DNA from: Nisaea sediminum | GTDB lineage: Bacteria > Pseudomonadota > Alphaproteobacteria > Thalassobaculales > Thalassobaculaceae | Length of the DNA stretch: 64,000 nt | Direction of reading: 5' to 3' | Assembly: GCF_014904705.1 (NCBI RefSeq) | Contig: NZ_JACZCQ010000005.1 | Location: forward strand, 1-64,000 | Shown here: positions 53,513 through 64,000 of the stretch, piece by piece | How positions within the stretch are numbered: position 1 is the first letter of the stretch | How the letters are laid out: each line of letters begins with the position of its first letter | The notes under the pieces: generated by a model | The model's database searches: none | Told to the model about the DNA's origin: nothing | The model's input: only the letters and a program-made list of their open reading frames with translations | Program-made: the position numbers and the translations under genes

Positions 53513-54041
53513 TCGTCCAAACGACCTCAAATCCCGCTTCCGCAAAGGCATCCGCATATCCCGGCTGCATGTGCTCCGGAAGCGAGAGCGCGACCAGACG
53601 GTCGCCATCCTCCGCCGGACCTCCTTCGCATATCTCGAAATGGAGCGCCACCGCTTCCAGCGGCGCGAAGTCACCGAGACGTTCCGGCCATTCGACAAGG
53701 CATATGGCCGTCTCGAACGCCTCGTCCAAGCCGAGTTCCAGCACTTCGTCCGGATCGCCGATCCGGTAGAGATCTGCATGCCAGATCTCGATCTCCTGCC
53801 CGTCTTTATCGATCGGGCCATATTGCTGCACCAGGGTGAAGGTGGGACTTGGAACCTCTTCGTCCTCGCCGACGAGATAACGGATGAAGGCACGGGCAAA
53901 AGTGGACTTTCCGGCTCCCAGCCCGCCCGACAGGAGGAAGCTGCAGCCGGCCCCCGCAAGATCCGCACAGATCCAGGCGAGGGACTCGGTTTGCTCCTGC
54001 CCTTCAAGATGGAGGCCGGCGGCCACGTGCGTTTCGGTCAC
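53505..54041 (-). CDS. tsaE: tRNA threonylcarbamoyladenosine ATPase TsaE
   Basis: A 178-residue P-loop ATPase starting at GTG 54041, which overlaps the divL stop (GTGA). Walker A GGLGAGKS at residues 39-46, PSPTFTLVQQY and WHADLYRI further on, and VEWPERLG at the Walker B-like region. TsaE helps make the t6A modification of tRNA. Overlap with both neighbours implies one transcript. Confidence 0.92.
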   Translation of the reverse strand: MTETHVAAGLHLEGQEQTESLAWICADLAGAGCSFLLSGGLGAGKSTFARAFIRYLVGEDEEVPSPTFTLVQQYGPIDKDGQEIEIWHADLYRIGDPDEVLELGLDEAFETAICLVEWPERLGDFAPLEAVALHFEICEGGPAEDGDRLVALSLPEHMQPGYADAFAEAGFEVVWTNE

Positions 54042-56527
54042 AGGGAGAGCTCGTTGGCGAATGTCGGATTGGCTTCGGGCAGTTCGGCATGGCGCGGCAT
54101 CCGGCACTTGATGCAGAGCCCCTCACCCTCTACCGGCTCGAGCGACAGGCTGCCACCATGCAGTTCGACAAGGCGGCGTACCAGAGGCAGGGCGAGGTCC
54201 GGGCCTTGAGCCCGGCCACCGCGATCGACGCCGGAGAAGACCTCGAACAGCATCGAACGCATCTCCTCCGGCACCCCTTTTCCGCCTTCGAGAATCACGA
54301 AATCGACGTGGTCCGCATCGGCGCAGACCCGCAGCGTGATCCGCATCCCCGCCTCGGTGAACTGCAGGGCGCTGGAAACCAGATTGAACAGGATCTGCCG
54401 CATCCGGCGATCGTCCGCCTCGATCGTATCGACGCCCTCCTCGAATTCGACGCCGATCACGACATTCTGGGACCGCGCCCTCTCGTCGACCAGCGACACC
54501 GCCGCAGTCACCACTTCGCGGACGTCGAGTTCCTTCGGATCGAGCGTGAGATAGCCCGCCTCGATCGAAGCGAGGTCGATGATGTTGCCAATCAGGGACG
54601 ACAGCCGCCCGGAGGATTCGAGAATGGCTTTCAGGTATTCGCTCTGCCGTTCGCTGACATCGCCGACATAGCCGCCATCGAGCATTTCGGCGAAGCCGAT
54701 GATCGCGTTCAGGGGCGTCCGCAGCTCGTAGGACACATTGGCGATGAATTCGCTCTTCAGGCGGTCGGCGGTTTCCAGCGCCTCGTTCCGGTCCTGCAGG
54801 GCACGCTGCACGTTCAGCGTGTCGGTCACGTCCAGGAAGTTCACCAGCGTGGCGCCGTCCGGCAGGGGAACGAAGGAATATTCGAGCGCCGTACCGTCCG
54901 GCCGTTCGGTGCGGCCGTGCTCCACGGATCGATCCGCGAAACGGGCGGCGAATTCCTGCTTGTAGTCTTCCCAGACCGCTTCCTCGACGACCGGGAAGAG
55001 CGGCCGCATCGCCTCCAGAACGTCCGAGACATGGAGGGACTGTTCATGGAATTCCGGGTCCAGATCCCACATCCTGAGGAAGGTCGGGTTGGACAGCGTC
55101 ATCCGCCCGTCCGCGCCAAACACGACGACGCCTTCGGCCAGGTTGTCGATGGTCTCCCGCTGCACCTCGTTCAGGGTATTGTAGCTCCGCTCCAGCGCCA
55201 GACGGTCCGTCACGTCCTCGAAAGTCAGGAAGAGGCCGCCGAAAGGATGCGGCATCACCACCATGCGCAGGGTGCGATCGTCCGGCAGGAAGAAGAAATC
55301 CTCGAGCGGATCGATCAGACGCGTGAAAAGCCCGTTCCAGTGATCGCGATAGGCGCGGAAATCCGACTGTTCCGGCAGCCGCCGCAATTCCCTCAGGAGC
55401 TCCAGGAATTCCGTGATCGTCGGGTCGGCGTCGAGCTTCGCCGGGTCGACCTCCCAGAGATCCGCGAAGGCGCTGTTGAAAAATTTCAGTCGTTTGTCCG
55501 GCCCGAAGATCGCGATCGCGGTCGAGAGCCCCTCCAGAACGTCCTCATGGGCCGCGATATGCCGGGCGATTTCCGCTTGCGCCTCTTCCAGAGCCGTGAC
55601 GTCGATGGCCCAGCCGACCGTACCGCGCCCTCCCGTGCTGGGCGCCTCGGTCACCTCGAACAGCCGACGCTCGCCGTCGACGACGATGAAGCGGCTTTCC
55701 GAAAAAGGCGCGCCGAGACGGCGCGCCCGGCGAGACGTGTCGCGCGCCGGTTCGGAATCGAGGTCGATGACGTCCGCCGCGATATTGGCGAAACGGATCC
55801 GCATGTCCTCGTCGCGCTGCCAGAACGGGATCGTCTGCAGATTGACGGCAGCGAGCAAGTCTTCCGTCTTGCGACGCCATTTCCGGGCTTCGTCCTCCGC
55901 CGCCGAGCGCGCGCCGGCCAGCTCCGAGATATCGACGATGGAGACCGTCGCGCGCCCAAGAGCACCGCTCCCGGCATCGATCGGAATTCCGGAGACCCGG
56001 ACGATGCGCGCGCCGTTGCGGATACCGCTCTCGAAGCTGAAGGCCTTGCCTTCCGCCATGAGCCTGGAAACCGAAGTCACGAGCCGCGACCCAGATCCGT
56101 CCGAAAGCAAAGCTGCGATCGCGTCGATCGAATTCAGACGGTCTGCATCGGCGCGCAACAGGGAGGCGACCGGCGGACTGACATGTCGGAGGACCGATCC
56201 TTCACCGGAGCTGTCCGAGGCAACCAAGCCGATGAGGCCGACCTGGGGGCTGTGCAGAGCCGCGTCACGGCCGTCGATCTGATTGGAGAGGCTGTCCAGC
56301 TCGGCCTGCAGACCGTTGATGCGCCACCGGTAGATGAACTGCATCGCGGCAAGCCCGATGGCCAGCGCGAGAAGAAACGCGAGCGCAACCGATGTCAGCG
56401 GGATCGCGGCAATATTGTCGGAAAGGTTCTCGACCATAGATCCCACCGCACGCGCTTCCGGAACCCGGAAGACGAGGTCGCCGGACACGCCGACGGCTGC
56501 GGTGAAGAGAATCGCGATCCTTTTCAT
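54038..56527 (-). CDS. divL: DivL-like PAS histidine-kinase-related pseudokinase
   Basis: An 829-residue protein with a membrane helix (residues about 42-66), four PAS-like regions (about 90-200, 225-315, 330-440, 455-570), a HisKA-like helix pair and an HATPase-like domain. The phospho-accepting site reads VSYELRTPLN with Tyr600 in place of His (codon TAC at 54730-54728). The ATP-lid signatures are also weak: SSALQ where NAIKF-type Asn is usual (Ser719), and GPDLAL where GTGLGL is usual. Caulobacter DivL, which controls CtrA through CckA, has the same Tyr substitution. A sensor pseudokinase of cell-cycle control is therefore the best call. Confidence 0.82.
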   Translation of the reverse strand: MKRIAILFTAAVGVSGDLVFRVPEARAVGSMVENLSDNIAAIPLTSVALAFLLALAIGLAAMQFIYRWRINGLQAELDSLSNQIDGRDAALHSPQVGLIGLVASDSSGEGSVLRHVSPPVASLLRADADRLNSIDAIAALLSDGSGSRLVTSVSRLMAEGKAFSFESGIRNGARIVRVSGIPIDAGSGALGRATVSIVDISELAGARSAAEDEARKWRRKTEDLLAAVNLQTIPFWQRDEDMRIRFANIAADVIDLDSEPARDTSRRARRLGAPFSESRFIVVDGERRLFEVTEAPSTGGRGTVGWAIDVTALEEAQAEIARHIAAHEDVLEGLSTAIAIFGPDKRLKFFNSAFADLWEVDPAKLDADPTITEFLELLRELRRLPEQSDFRAYRDHWNGLFTRLIDPLEDFFFLPDDRTLRMVVMPHPFGGLFLTFEDVTDRLALERSYNTLNEVQRETIDNLAEGVVVFGADGRMTLSNPTFLRMWDLDPEFHEQSLHVSDVLEAMRPLFPVVEEAVWEDYKQEFAARFADRSVEHGRTERPDGTALEYSFVPLPDGATLVNFLDVTDTLNVQRALQDRNEALETADRLKSEFIANVSYELRTPLNAIIGFAEMLDGGYVGDVSERQSEYLKAILESSGRLSSLIGNIIDLASIEAGYLTLDPKELDVREVVTAAVSLVDERARSQNVVIGVEFEEGVDTIEADDRRMRQILFNLVSSALQFTEAGMRITLRVCADADHVDFVILEGGKGVPEEMRSMLFEVFSGVDRGGRAQGPDLALPLVRRLVELHGGSLSLEPVEGEGLCIKCRMPRHAELPEANPTFANELSL

Positions 56528-56579
56528 TATCTCACGTTACGCGTCCAGCGGACTCGGCTCAAGCAAAGACACCCTCTGC

Positions 56580-57260
56580 TTAGCGATTGTTCCCAAAGAG
56601 AAAACTGTAGACTGTCTGATCGAGACCGGGCGCCGGAACCCCTGCTTCCCGGAGCGCCTCGGACAATCCTCGGCTTGCGTCTCGCACCGCGGCTTCGGTC
56701 GCCCCGTCGAGCAGGATCACCCATTCGGGAGTCTGCCCCGGCGGCACTGGTTTGCCCTGCGCCTTCAGGCCCGCATTTGAAACGTCGATATCGTTCTCGG
56801 CGAGACAGCCGCCGAGCATGTCCGGCTGGAATCCAAGTGCAGGCAACACCGTCTCGCCAAGCAGACCCCGGAGGCGCTCCATCGCAGATGCTTCGGGGAA
56901 AAACCGGGTCACGCCCAGCCAACCGGTGAAGCCGTGCGTCTTGTCGACGGTGATCGACGCGGTCAGGCGGTCGAACTTGGTGAAACCGGCCATGACCTTC
57001 TGGCTCCAGGCGGTCTGCTCTGCAAGCCGGGCCATATATTCCGGGTCGGCGAGATCGGAGACCTTGCCGGTCTCGTAGCTGGCGAAATACTTCACCCGTG
57101 CATCGGGATCGACCGCAACATAGCGCCGCGCCCGGTGGAACCCAGGCATCCAGACGCGTTCATCGATATGCTCGCGGTTGTACCACTCGTTGAACTCGGC
57201 CTCGTCTTCCGGCGCCACCTCCGTGAAGGTCATCAGCATGCCGGTTCCGTATAACGCCAT
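56580..57260 (-). CDS. Hypothetical protein, dimeric alpha/beta barrel-like (EthD/DUF4286-type)
   Basis: A 226-residue protein. Two related halves are suggested: FTEVAPEDEAEFNEWYNREHIDERVWMPGF at the N-terminus and a weaker strand-helix pattern near the middle (GWLGVTRFFPEASA). The phrase NEWYNREHI is common to ferredoxin-like dimeric barrels. No active residue can be assigned. It lies just downstream of the decarboxylase on the same strand. Confidence 0.5.
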   Translation of the reverse strand: MALYGTGMLMTFTEVAPEDEAEFNEWYNREHIDERVWMPGFHRARRYVAVDPDARVKYFASYETGKVSDLADPEYMARLAEQTAWSQKVMAGFTKFDRLTASITVDKTHGFTGWLGVTRFFPEASAMERLRGLLGETVLPALGFQPDMLGGCLAENDIDVSNAGLKAQGKPVPPGQTPEWVILLDGATEAAVRDASRGLSEALREAGVPAPGLDQTVYSFLFGNNR

Positions 57261-57278
57261 GAGATATTGCTCCCTGTC

Positions 57279-58700
57279 TCAGCGATGCAGATCGCGGGCG
57301 ATTTCCTTCACCACATCCCACCCCTCCGCGACATGGCGGCGCTCCGTGTTGGTCTGCCCGATGGAGAAACGGATCGCGGCCCGGCCGCGCACCTTGTTCT
57401 GCGTTAGATAGATCCGCCCGTCGTCGTTGATCCGCTGCAGCAGCGTTCCGTTCAGGCGATCCAGGTCCTCACTCTCCGGCATCCCCTCCGGTCGGTAACG
57501 GAAATTGATCAGCGCAAGCGAGCGCGGCGCGACGATCTCGAAGTCGGGCTCGGCAGCGATCCAGGCTTCCAGTTCGGCGGCAAGCTCGATGTGGTGGCGA
57601 ACGATCTTGCGCAAACCGTCTGCACCGTAGGAACGGATCACCATCCAAAGCTTCAGGGCCCGGAACCGCCGGCCGAGCGGGACGCTCCAGTCGCGGTAGT
57701 CGATGATCTGGCCCTGCTCCCGGCTCTTCAGGAATTCCGGCAGGATCGAGAGCGTCCGGATCAGCGCATCCGGATCCTTCACGAAATGGGCGGAGCAGTC
57801 GAAATTGGTCAGCATCCACTTATGCGGATTGAAGACCAGGCTGTCGGCATATTCGATCCCATCCAGCATCCAGCGCTGCTCCGGCAGCAGCCAGGCGGTG
57901 CCGGCCCAGGCGGCATCGACATGCAGGAAAATCTTGTGCCGCTCGCAAATCTCTCCGATCGCGCGGAGCGGATCCACGGCGCCGACGCCGGTCGCCCCGA
58001 TAGAAGCCACCACGCATGCCGGAATGCAGCCCGCCGCGATGTCGGCCTCGATCTGTGCTTCCAACAGATCCGGGCGCATGGAGAAGTTCTCGTCGACATC
58101 GATCAGACGGAGATTCTCCCGCCCGAGACCGATGATCTTCACGTTCTTCTCGGTCGCCGAATGGGTCTGGTTCGAGGTGTAGACCGTGAGTGTCGGCTGG
58201 GTGCCCAGCCCTTTCTCGTTGGCCTGCCAGCCCGTCGCCTTCTCGCGGGCCGTCAGCAGCGCGCAAAGAATGGCGCCTGAAGCCGAATCCTGGATCACTC
58301 CGGTGAGCCCCTCCGGCAGCCCGGTCATCTGCCGGAGCCAGTCGAGCACCTTGGTCTCCATTTCGGTCGCCGCCGGGCTCGTCTGCCAGAGCATGCATTG
58401 CGCACCGAGAGTCGCGGTCAGCATTTCCGCCAATACGGACGGCGGCGAGCTGTTGGCGGGGAAATAGGCGAAGAAGCGGGGATGCTGCCAATGGGTGATG
58501 CCGGGGATCACGTCGGATTTGAAATCCGCGAAGATCCGCTCCATTCCCTCGCCTTCCTCGGGCGGCGCGTCCGGAATCGTGGCGGCAATATCCCCCGGAG
58601 CGGTCTGCGCCCGTACCGGATATTGCTCGACCGATTCCATGTAATCGGCCATCCAGTCGACGAAGTTGTGAGCGTGACGGCGGAACTCTTCGGGGGACAT
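57279..58700 (-). CDS. PLP-dependent group II decarboxylase, aromatic L-amino acid type
   Basis: A 473-residue enzyme. FLHVDAAWAGTAWL carries the PLP-ring Asp-His region; K294 in FNPHKWMLTNFDCS is the lysine that binds PLP. Also ASGAILCALLTAREKATG and the C-terminal strand LINFRYRPEGMP. Such proteins decarboxylate tryptophan, DOPA or phenylalanine; the substrate cannot be fixed. A hairpin at 58756-58787 lies in the gap upstream. Confidence 0.9.
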   Translation of the reverse strand: MSPEEFRRHAHNFVDWMADYMESVEQYPVRAQTAPGDIAATIPDAPPEEGEGMERIFADFKSDVIPGITHWQHPRFFAYFPANSSPPSVLAEMLTATLGAQCMLWQTSPAATEMETKVLDWLRQMTGLPEGLTGVIQDSASGAILCALLTAREKATGWQANEKGLGTQPTLTVYTSNQTHSATEKNVKIIGLGRENLRLIDVDENFSMRPDLLEAQIEADIAAGCIPACVVASIGATGVGAVDPLRAIGEICERHKIFLHVDAAWAGTAWLLPEQRWMLDGIEYADSLVFNPHKWMLTNFDCSAHFVKDPDALIRTLSILPEFLKSREQGQIIDYRDWSVPLGRRFRALKLWMVIRSYGADGLRKIVRHHIELAAELEAWIAAEPDFEIVAPRSLALINFRYRPEGMPESEDLDRLNGTLLQRINDDGRIYLTQNKVRGRAAIRFSIGQTNTERRHVAEGWDVVKEIARDLHR

Positions 58701-58755
58701 TTTAGGACCACAGATATTTGAAGGTCCGTTCAGGCTAGTACGGCCAAGACGATTG

Positions 58756-58787
58756 TGCCACCGCGAGGCTCAGGGATCGCGGTGGCA
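58756..58787. terminator. Hairpin between chemoreceptor and decarboxylase genes
   Basis: An 11-bp perfect stem (58756-58766 with 58777-58787) with a 10-nt loop in the 101-bp gap between the chemoreceptor stop and the decarboxylase start. AAAA follows the plus-strand copy, not a T-run. It probably ends or protects the chemoreceptor message. Confidence 0.55.
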
Positions 58788-58801
58788 AAATGTCATTTCC
58801 G

Positions 58802-60799
58802 TCAGGCCGTCCGTATGGTTTGAGCAGTGTTGCGCAATTCCTGGTCGAGAACCGTCGACTGCTCGCTCAAAGCAGCGGTTGCGCTATCAATTGTCCGGGC
58901 AATCTCGCCGGTGCTCGCCACCGCCTCCCGGACCCCGATCATGTCGCGTGTGACCTGCTGCGTTCCCGCAGCGGCCTCGTCCACAGAACGGGCGATCTGG
59001 GCCGTCGCGGCACTCTGCGCCGAGATCTCACTGGAGATATTGCCGGAAAGTTCGTTCACCCTCTGGATCGTTCCGCCGATACTTTGGATAGAGGACGCCG
59101 CCTTTTGCGTTGCGCTCTGGATGTTGCCGATCTGTGACCCGATCCGGCTGGTCGCTTCGGCGGTCTGATTTGCGAGACTTTTCACTTCGGAGGCGACAAC
59201 GGCAAACCCCTTGCCCGCATCGCCGGCACGCGCGGCTTCGATCGTCGCGTTCAGAGCAAGCAGGTTTGTCTGCTCCGCGATCTCGGCGATCAAGCCGACG
59301 ACCTCGCCGATGTCCTGGGAAGCCTGCATCAGCTGTTCAACCTCGGCGACAGTACGCTCAGCCTCATGACTTGCCGAGGAGGCAATGTTGGCGGTTTCCT
59401 CAACCTTTTCGCCGATCTCCCTGATGGCGGACGCAAGTTCCTCCGCCGCTTCCGCCACGGTTCTTACATTCTCGGATGCCTGTTCCGCTGCGGCGGCAAC
59501 AGAGTTCGTCTTCGCGTTGGTGTCCTGCGACGTGTTCGACAACAGGTCCGCGACCGCTTTCAACTCGGACGAAGCTCCGGACACGGCACTTGAAACACCG
59601 CCGATCCGGCTTTCCATGGTTGCCGCCATCTGATGAAGCATGGCGACACGCTCGTCGTTGGCGCGAACCTCTGCCGCCTTCCGCTCCTCCGTGAGCTTTA
59701 CGCGCTCGATCGCATTCTCCTTGAACACCATGACCGAGGCAGCCATTTCGCCGATCTCGTCCTTTCGGCCCTGATCGGAGATTTCCACATCCAGATCATC
59801 GCGGGACAATCGTTTCATGATCGCCGTCATGCGGCTCACTGGCTTGCTGACCGATCGGGCGACGAGGAGGCTGATGATCGTAACGACGACGATGGCCAGG
59901 ACAAGCGTGACAAGCAGAGCGATCTCGAGCTCGCTCATGGTTATGTTCTGGTCACCCACCGCGTCCTGTTCCAGGGACGACGCCAGCGTTTCGATGGACT
60001 TTGCGCTTTCGATCGCTCCCGTGACGAGGGAGGTGAATGCGTCGCGATTCCGGTAGAGGGAATCCCTGTGCTCCGCGAACTCCGAAACGCCCTTGAAATA
60101 GTCGCCGAGAAGCTGGTCAATCTTCTCGCGCTCTTCGTCTAGCATCGGCGCTGCTTTGAGGATTTCGCGGAACTCAGCGGCCCTTTTCTCGATTCTGCCG
60201 ATATATTTCTCGCTGTCCCCGCGGATGATGAAGTCCTTCTCGTGGCGCCGCATCATCAGCATTTTGATGGTCATCTGGTTGAGAAACTCCAGCTTCGTGC
60301 CGATCGCGGCCTCTGCCTGCTCCTTGAGCATGGTTTCAATGGAGTGAACCGCGCCACGGAGCTGGCCGCGCAAGCCTTCTTTCTCCGACTCGCCGAGCAC
60401 AACCACCGCAGACGCAAGGTTCTCGTATTCAGTCTTGAGCGAGCTCAGGATGGGGAGGAGCGTCCGGGTCGCCTCGTCGATCCCTGTCGAAATCGGTGCG
60501 GCAGCCAAAGTGTCGTATGCGGAGAGCAGTTTCCGGTCTTCGCCCTCAAGCTCCTCTTGCTGATCCAGTTTCAGCGTGAGGACCATTTCGGCGGCCAGAT
60601 GCCGGACATTTACAAGGCCCTGAACGAGACTCGACGATGCGGCGGCAGCTTCCTGCGCCACGACCATCTGTTCAAGAGAAGTCCGGACCTTGTCATCCGA
60701 CACTTTGAACACAACACCAAGCATGACGAATGCGACGAGGTTGACCGCCACAATCAAGAGAATTTTCCACAGGATTCGAATATCGGAAAACGAACGCAT
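58802..60799 (-). CDS. Methyl-accepting chemotaxis protein with HBM-like sensor domain
   Basis: A 665-residue receptor. One membrane helix at residues about 11-33, a long helical periplasmic part (about 35-290) with the helical bimodular signature [23 protein letters not shown], a second helix near 290-315 ([20 protein letters not shown]), HAMP, and a signalling domain with the hairpin tip [36 protein letters not shown]. No C-terminal CheR pentapeptide. Ligand unknown; relatives with HBM domains sense organic acids. Confidence 0.92.
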   Translation of the reverse strand: MRSFSDIRILWKILLIVAVNLVAFVMLGVVFKVSDDKVRTSLEQMVVAQEAAAASSSLVQGLVNVRHLAAEMVLTLKLDQQEELEGEDRKLLSAYDTLAAAPISTGIDEATRTLLPILSSLKTEYENLASAVVVLGESEKEGLRGQLRGAVHSIETMLKEQAEAAIGTKLEFLNQMTIKMLMMRRHEKDFIIRGDSEKYIGRIEKRAAEFREILKAAPMLDEEREKIDQLLGDYFKGVSEFAEHRDSLYRNRDAFTSLVTGAIESAKSIETLASSLEQDAVGDQNITMSELEIALLVTLVLAIVVVTIISLLVARSVSKPVSRMTAIMKRLSRDDLDVEISDQGRKDEIGEMAASVMVFKENAIERVKLTEERKAAEVRANDERVAMLHQMAATMESRIGGVSSAVSGASSELKAVADLLSNTSQDTNAKTNSVAAAAEQASENVRTVAEAAEELASAIREIGEKVEETANIASSASHEAERTVAEVEQLMQASQDIGEVVGLIAEIAEQTNLLALNATIEAARAGDAGKGFAVVASEVKSLANQTAEATSRIGSQIGNIQSATQKAASSIQSIGGTIQRVNELSGNISSEISAQSAATAQIARSVDEAAAGTQQVTRDMIGVREAVASTGEIARTIDSATAALSEQSTVLDQELRNTAQTIRTA

Positions 60800-61100
60800 C
60801 TACGTGCCCCCAAACTCGTTGCTTGAGGTTCTCGACACACTACCAAACGGCCCCATCGGGTGAGCCTGCCGCAAGTCGTCACTGGTCTCAGGAAGAGAAC
60901 TCTCGGTGGCCGGACGATACGAGGCAGGCGTGAAAGAAAGATTAATAAGATTTTATTCGCAATTAAGGGAATTTTAGGAAAACGACCTCTAGACTGCCAC
61001 TTCTGCCTCTGGAGCTTCACTCCTCGGCTATCGCTTCTATCCGTTCCTTTTCAGCCCGGTTCCGGTCCGGATCTAGAAAGTCTATGTAGGCATATTCTCG
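60800..61100. other. Divergent intergenic region, no gene recognised
   Basis: 301 bp between the chemoreceptor and the PAS_5 gene. The stretch at about 60925-60985 is A+T-rich and could hold promoters in both directions. No repeat, RNA or reading frame of note. Confidence 0.55.
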
Positions 61101-61568
61101 ATGATGAACACCGCCTTTCTCGAAACCGCCTCGAAAAGCTTTCAGGAGCAGATGAGTTCGCGCGCGATCCCTCTGCTCGCCTACTGGTACACAAACCGCG
61201 GTGACAATCCTGTTCCTGACCGCGAGACGTTCAATCCTCATGATCTTCAGGAGTGGCTGGGCTATCTCAGCATCTACGAATACGTTCCCGAACACGGGGA
61301 TTTCATGAACAGGCTGGAAGGCACGCTCATAACCGAAATGACCGGGCAGGACTGGACCGGGCGGTGGGCCTCGGACGTCGACCGGTCCTTCGGATCGACC
61401 TTCCTGGAAGAACTTGCAGAAGTGCGCTCGACCGCTACGCCCCTGATCGACAGCGTGCGGATCTATCAGAAGAAATACCGCACCGCGACAAAACTGCTGA
61501 TGCCGGTAGTCGATAGCAAGCGAGATGGCGCGGATCAGGTGATTCTCGCCATGTTCCCCAACTGGTGA
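61101..61568 (+). CDS. PAS_5 domain protein
   Basis: A 155-residue single-domain protein (ATG 61101 or 61104). LLAYWYTNRGDNPVPDRETFNP and NRLEGTLITEMTGQDWTGR follow the same plan as the protein at 44089, with weaker similarity. No catalytic domain; probably senses or binds. It faces the queG gene, with 43 bp between the two stops. Next to a chemoreceptor, but a link is only positional. Confidence 0.75.
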   Translation: MMNTAFLETASKSFQEQMSSRAIPLLAYWYTNRGDNPVPDRETFNPHDLQEWLGYLSIYEYVPEHGDFMNRLEGTLITEMTGQDWTGRWASDVDRSFGSTFLEELAEVRSTATPLIDSVRIYQKKYRTATKLLMPVVDSKRDGADQVILAMFPNW

Positions 61569-61611
61569 TTTCGAAGCGGCTCCCGGGAACATGAGATCAC
61601 CTCGACCCTGA

Positions 61612-62751
61612 TCAGGGACGAGACGCCCCGATATCCCATTCCCTAAGAACCGCCGGGTCATCCCCATTGTTGCGCGCGTTTTCGCGCATCACAGAAAACG
61701 CCTCAGGCTCCATCAGACGTCCCGACGCCCAGACAGCCATGGCCCGGACTATCGGCGAGGCATCCCGTGTCAGCGCTTCGATTTGCGGCAATAGAGAGAC
61801 GTCTCCGCAGTTCCCGCAGGCAATCAGCACGTTGCGCAGAAACCGGTCGCGCCCGATGCGCTTGATGGGCGAGCCGCTGAACCGTGCGCGGAACGCCTCG
61901 TCATCGAGACCGAGGAACTCAGCGAGCGGTGGCAGGTCGAGATCGTGCCGCGCGGCGAAGGCCGCCTCTGACGAGGCTTCCGCGAACTTGTTCCAGGGAC
62001 AGACCGCGAGACAGTCGTCGCAGCCGTAGATCCGGTTGCCCATCGCTTCCCGGAATTCCTCCGGAATGTGTCCCTTGTGCTCGATCGTCAGGTAGGAGAT
62101 GCAGCGCCGCGCGTCGAGCGCGTAAGGGCGCGGAAAGGCGTCGGTCGGGCAGATATCGAGGCAGCGGGTGCAATTACCGCAATGGTCCGTCTCGGCCGCA
62201 TCCGGCACCAGCTCCATGTCCGTGAAGACCTCGCCGAGGAAGACCCAGGAGCCGTGCTCGCGCGAGACCATGTTGGTGTGCTTGCCCTGCCAGCCGAGCC
62301 CAGCGGCGGCGGCGAGCGGTTTCTCCAGTACGGGCGCCGTATCGACGAAGACCTTCACCTCGCAGCCATACTGCTCGACCATCCAGCGCGCGAGGCGCTT
62401 CAGGCGCTTCTTGATGAGGTCGTGGTAATCCTTGTTGCGGGCATAGACAGAGATGTTCGCCCGGTCGCGGGCGCCGAGATTCTCCATCGGGTCATGATCG
62501 GGGCCGTAATTCTGCGTCAGGACGACGACCGACCGCGCGCCCTCCCAGATCGCCCTCGGCGCGATGCGGCGCTCCAGATGGGTTTCCATCCAGGCCATGT
62601 CGCCATGCTCGCCGCCAGCGACGAATTCCCGGAGCCGGTCCTGTTCGCGGGTGCCGACCTCGGCGCGGGTGATGCCGACAGCGGAAAACCCGATGGCTGC
62701 CGCCTCGTCCTTGATGCGCTGCTCTGGCTTGATCCGCCGTTCCGGCTCCAT
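61612..62751 (-). CDS. queG: Epoxyqueuosine reductase
   Basis: A 379-residue cobalamin-dependent enzyme for the last step of queuosine synthesis in tRNA. Start at ATG 62751. Two ferredoxin-type clusters are seen: CGNCTRCLDICPTDAF and CDDCLAVCPW. The N-terminal part (GWQGKHTNMVSREHGSWVFLGE) is the cobalamin/substrate region; a HEAT-like end follows. Downstream of tgt on the same strand, 10 bp apart. Confidence 0.95.
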   Translation of the reverse strand: MEPERRIKPEQRIKDEAAAIGFSAVGITRAEVGTREQDRLREFVAGGEHGDMAWMETHLERRIAPRAIWEGARSVVVLTQNYGPDHDPMENLGARDRANISVYARNKDYHDLIKKRLKRLARWMVEQYGCEVKVFVDTAPVLEKPLAAAAGLGWQGKHTNMVSREHGSWVFLGEVFTDMELVPDAAETDHCGNCTRCLDICPTDAFPRPYALDARRCISYLTIEHKGHIPEEFREAMGNRIYGCDDCLAVCPWNKFAEASSEAAFAARHDLDLPPLAEFLGLDDEAFRARFSGSPIKRIGRDRFLRNVLIACGNCGDVSLLPQIEALTRDASPIVRAMAVWASGRLMEPEAFSVMRENARNNGDDPAVLREWDIGASRP

Positions 62752-62761
62752 CCGCGCTCCG

Positions 62762-64000
<1,239 letters not shown>

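Noticed and set aside
54089..56929. 946-codon plus-strand frame opposite divL
   Set aside because: Antisense shadow of a clear PAS/kinase-type gene; the translation has no domain and is rich in Arg, His and Asp.

Overview
The window comes from a high-GC alphaproteobacterium. The best guess is a Rhodospirillales-like lineage; the genus cannot be fixed from sequence alone. Three things point there: the conserved block murA-DUF2948-hisG-hisD-UPF0262-phosphatase-infA-maf-RNase E/G-yacG, the block divL-tsaE-amgK-murU-addB-addA-trxA, and several PAS_5-type proteins.

Bases 1-23246 are the right-hand part of a siphovirus-type prophage that abuts the 3' end of a tRNA-Thr(GGT) gene. It reads from the end of a capsid-like gene through decoration, neck, tail terminator, tail tube, tail chaperones with a -1 frameshift site (A AAA AAC), a 2130-residue tape measure, tail hub, tail fibre and LamG-type adhesins. 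A lysis cassette follows: holin, pesticin-like endolysin, membrane proteins and a nested Rz/Rz1-like spanin pair. A short accessory arm then reaches the tRNA. Portal, terminase, integrase and early genes would lie left of the window. Two features stand out. One is a small head-region protein carrying RTX nonapeptide repeats. The other is a self-contained cassette inside the tail operon: a divergent HTH regulator, twin GTGATAA-N5-TTATCAC operators, a secreted protein and its own terminator.

Bases 23247-34466 are core chromosome: tRNA-Thr, murA, histidine genes, infA, maf, an RNase E/G-like protein and yacG. Two TPR genes on the opposite strand separate these from tRNA-Phe. Bases 34558-39884 hold a LysR regulator divergent from a tripartite tricarboxylate transporter (tctB, tctA, tctC) and a class III CoA transferase, probably an uptake-and-activation unit for a carboxylate. 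panB-panC, a cupin and a GT41-like glycosyltransferase follow.

Bases 44089-58700 hold a PAS protein and a long minus-strand run: an aromatic amino acid decarboxylase-like gene, an unknown dimeric-barrel-type gene, a DivL-like pseudokinase (Tyr instead of the phospho-accepting His), tsaE, the cell-wall recycling pair amgK/murU, the addBA recombination nuclease and trxA. The right end has a chemoreceptor, a second PAS_5 protein and the queuosine genes queA (partial)-tgt-queG. No CRISPR array, insertion sequence or rRNA was seen.
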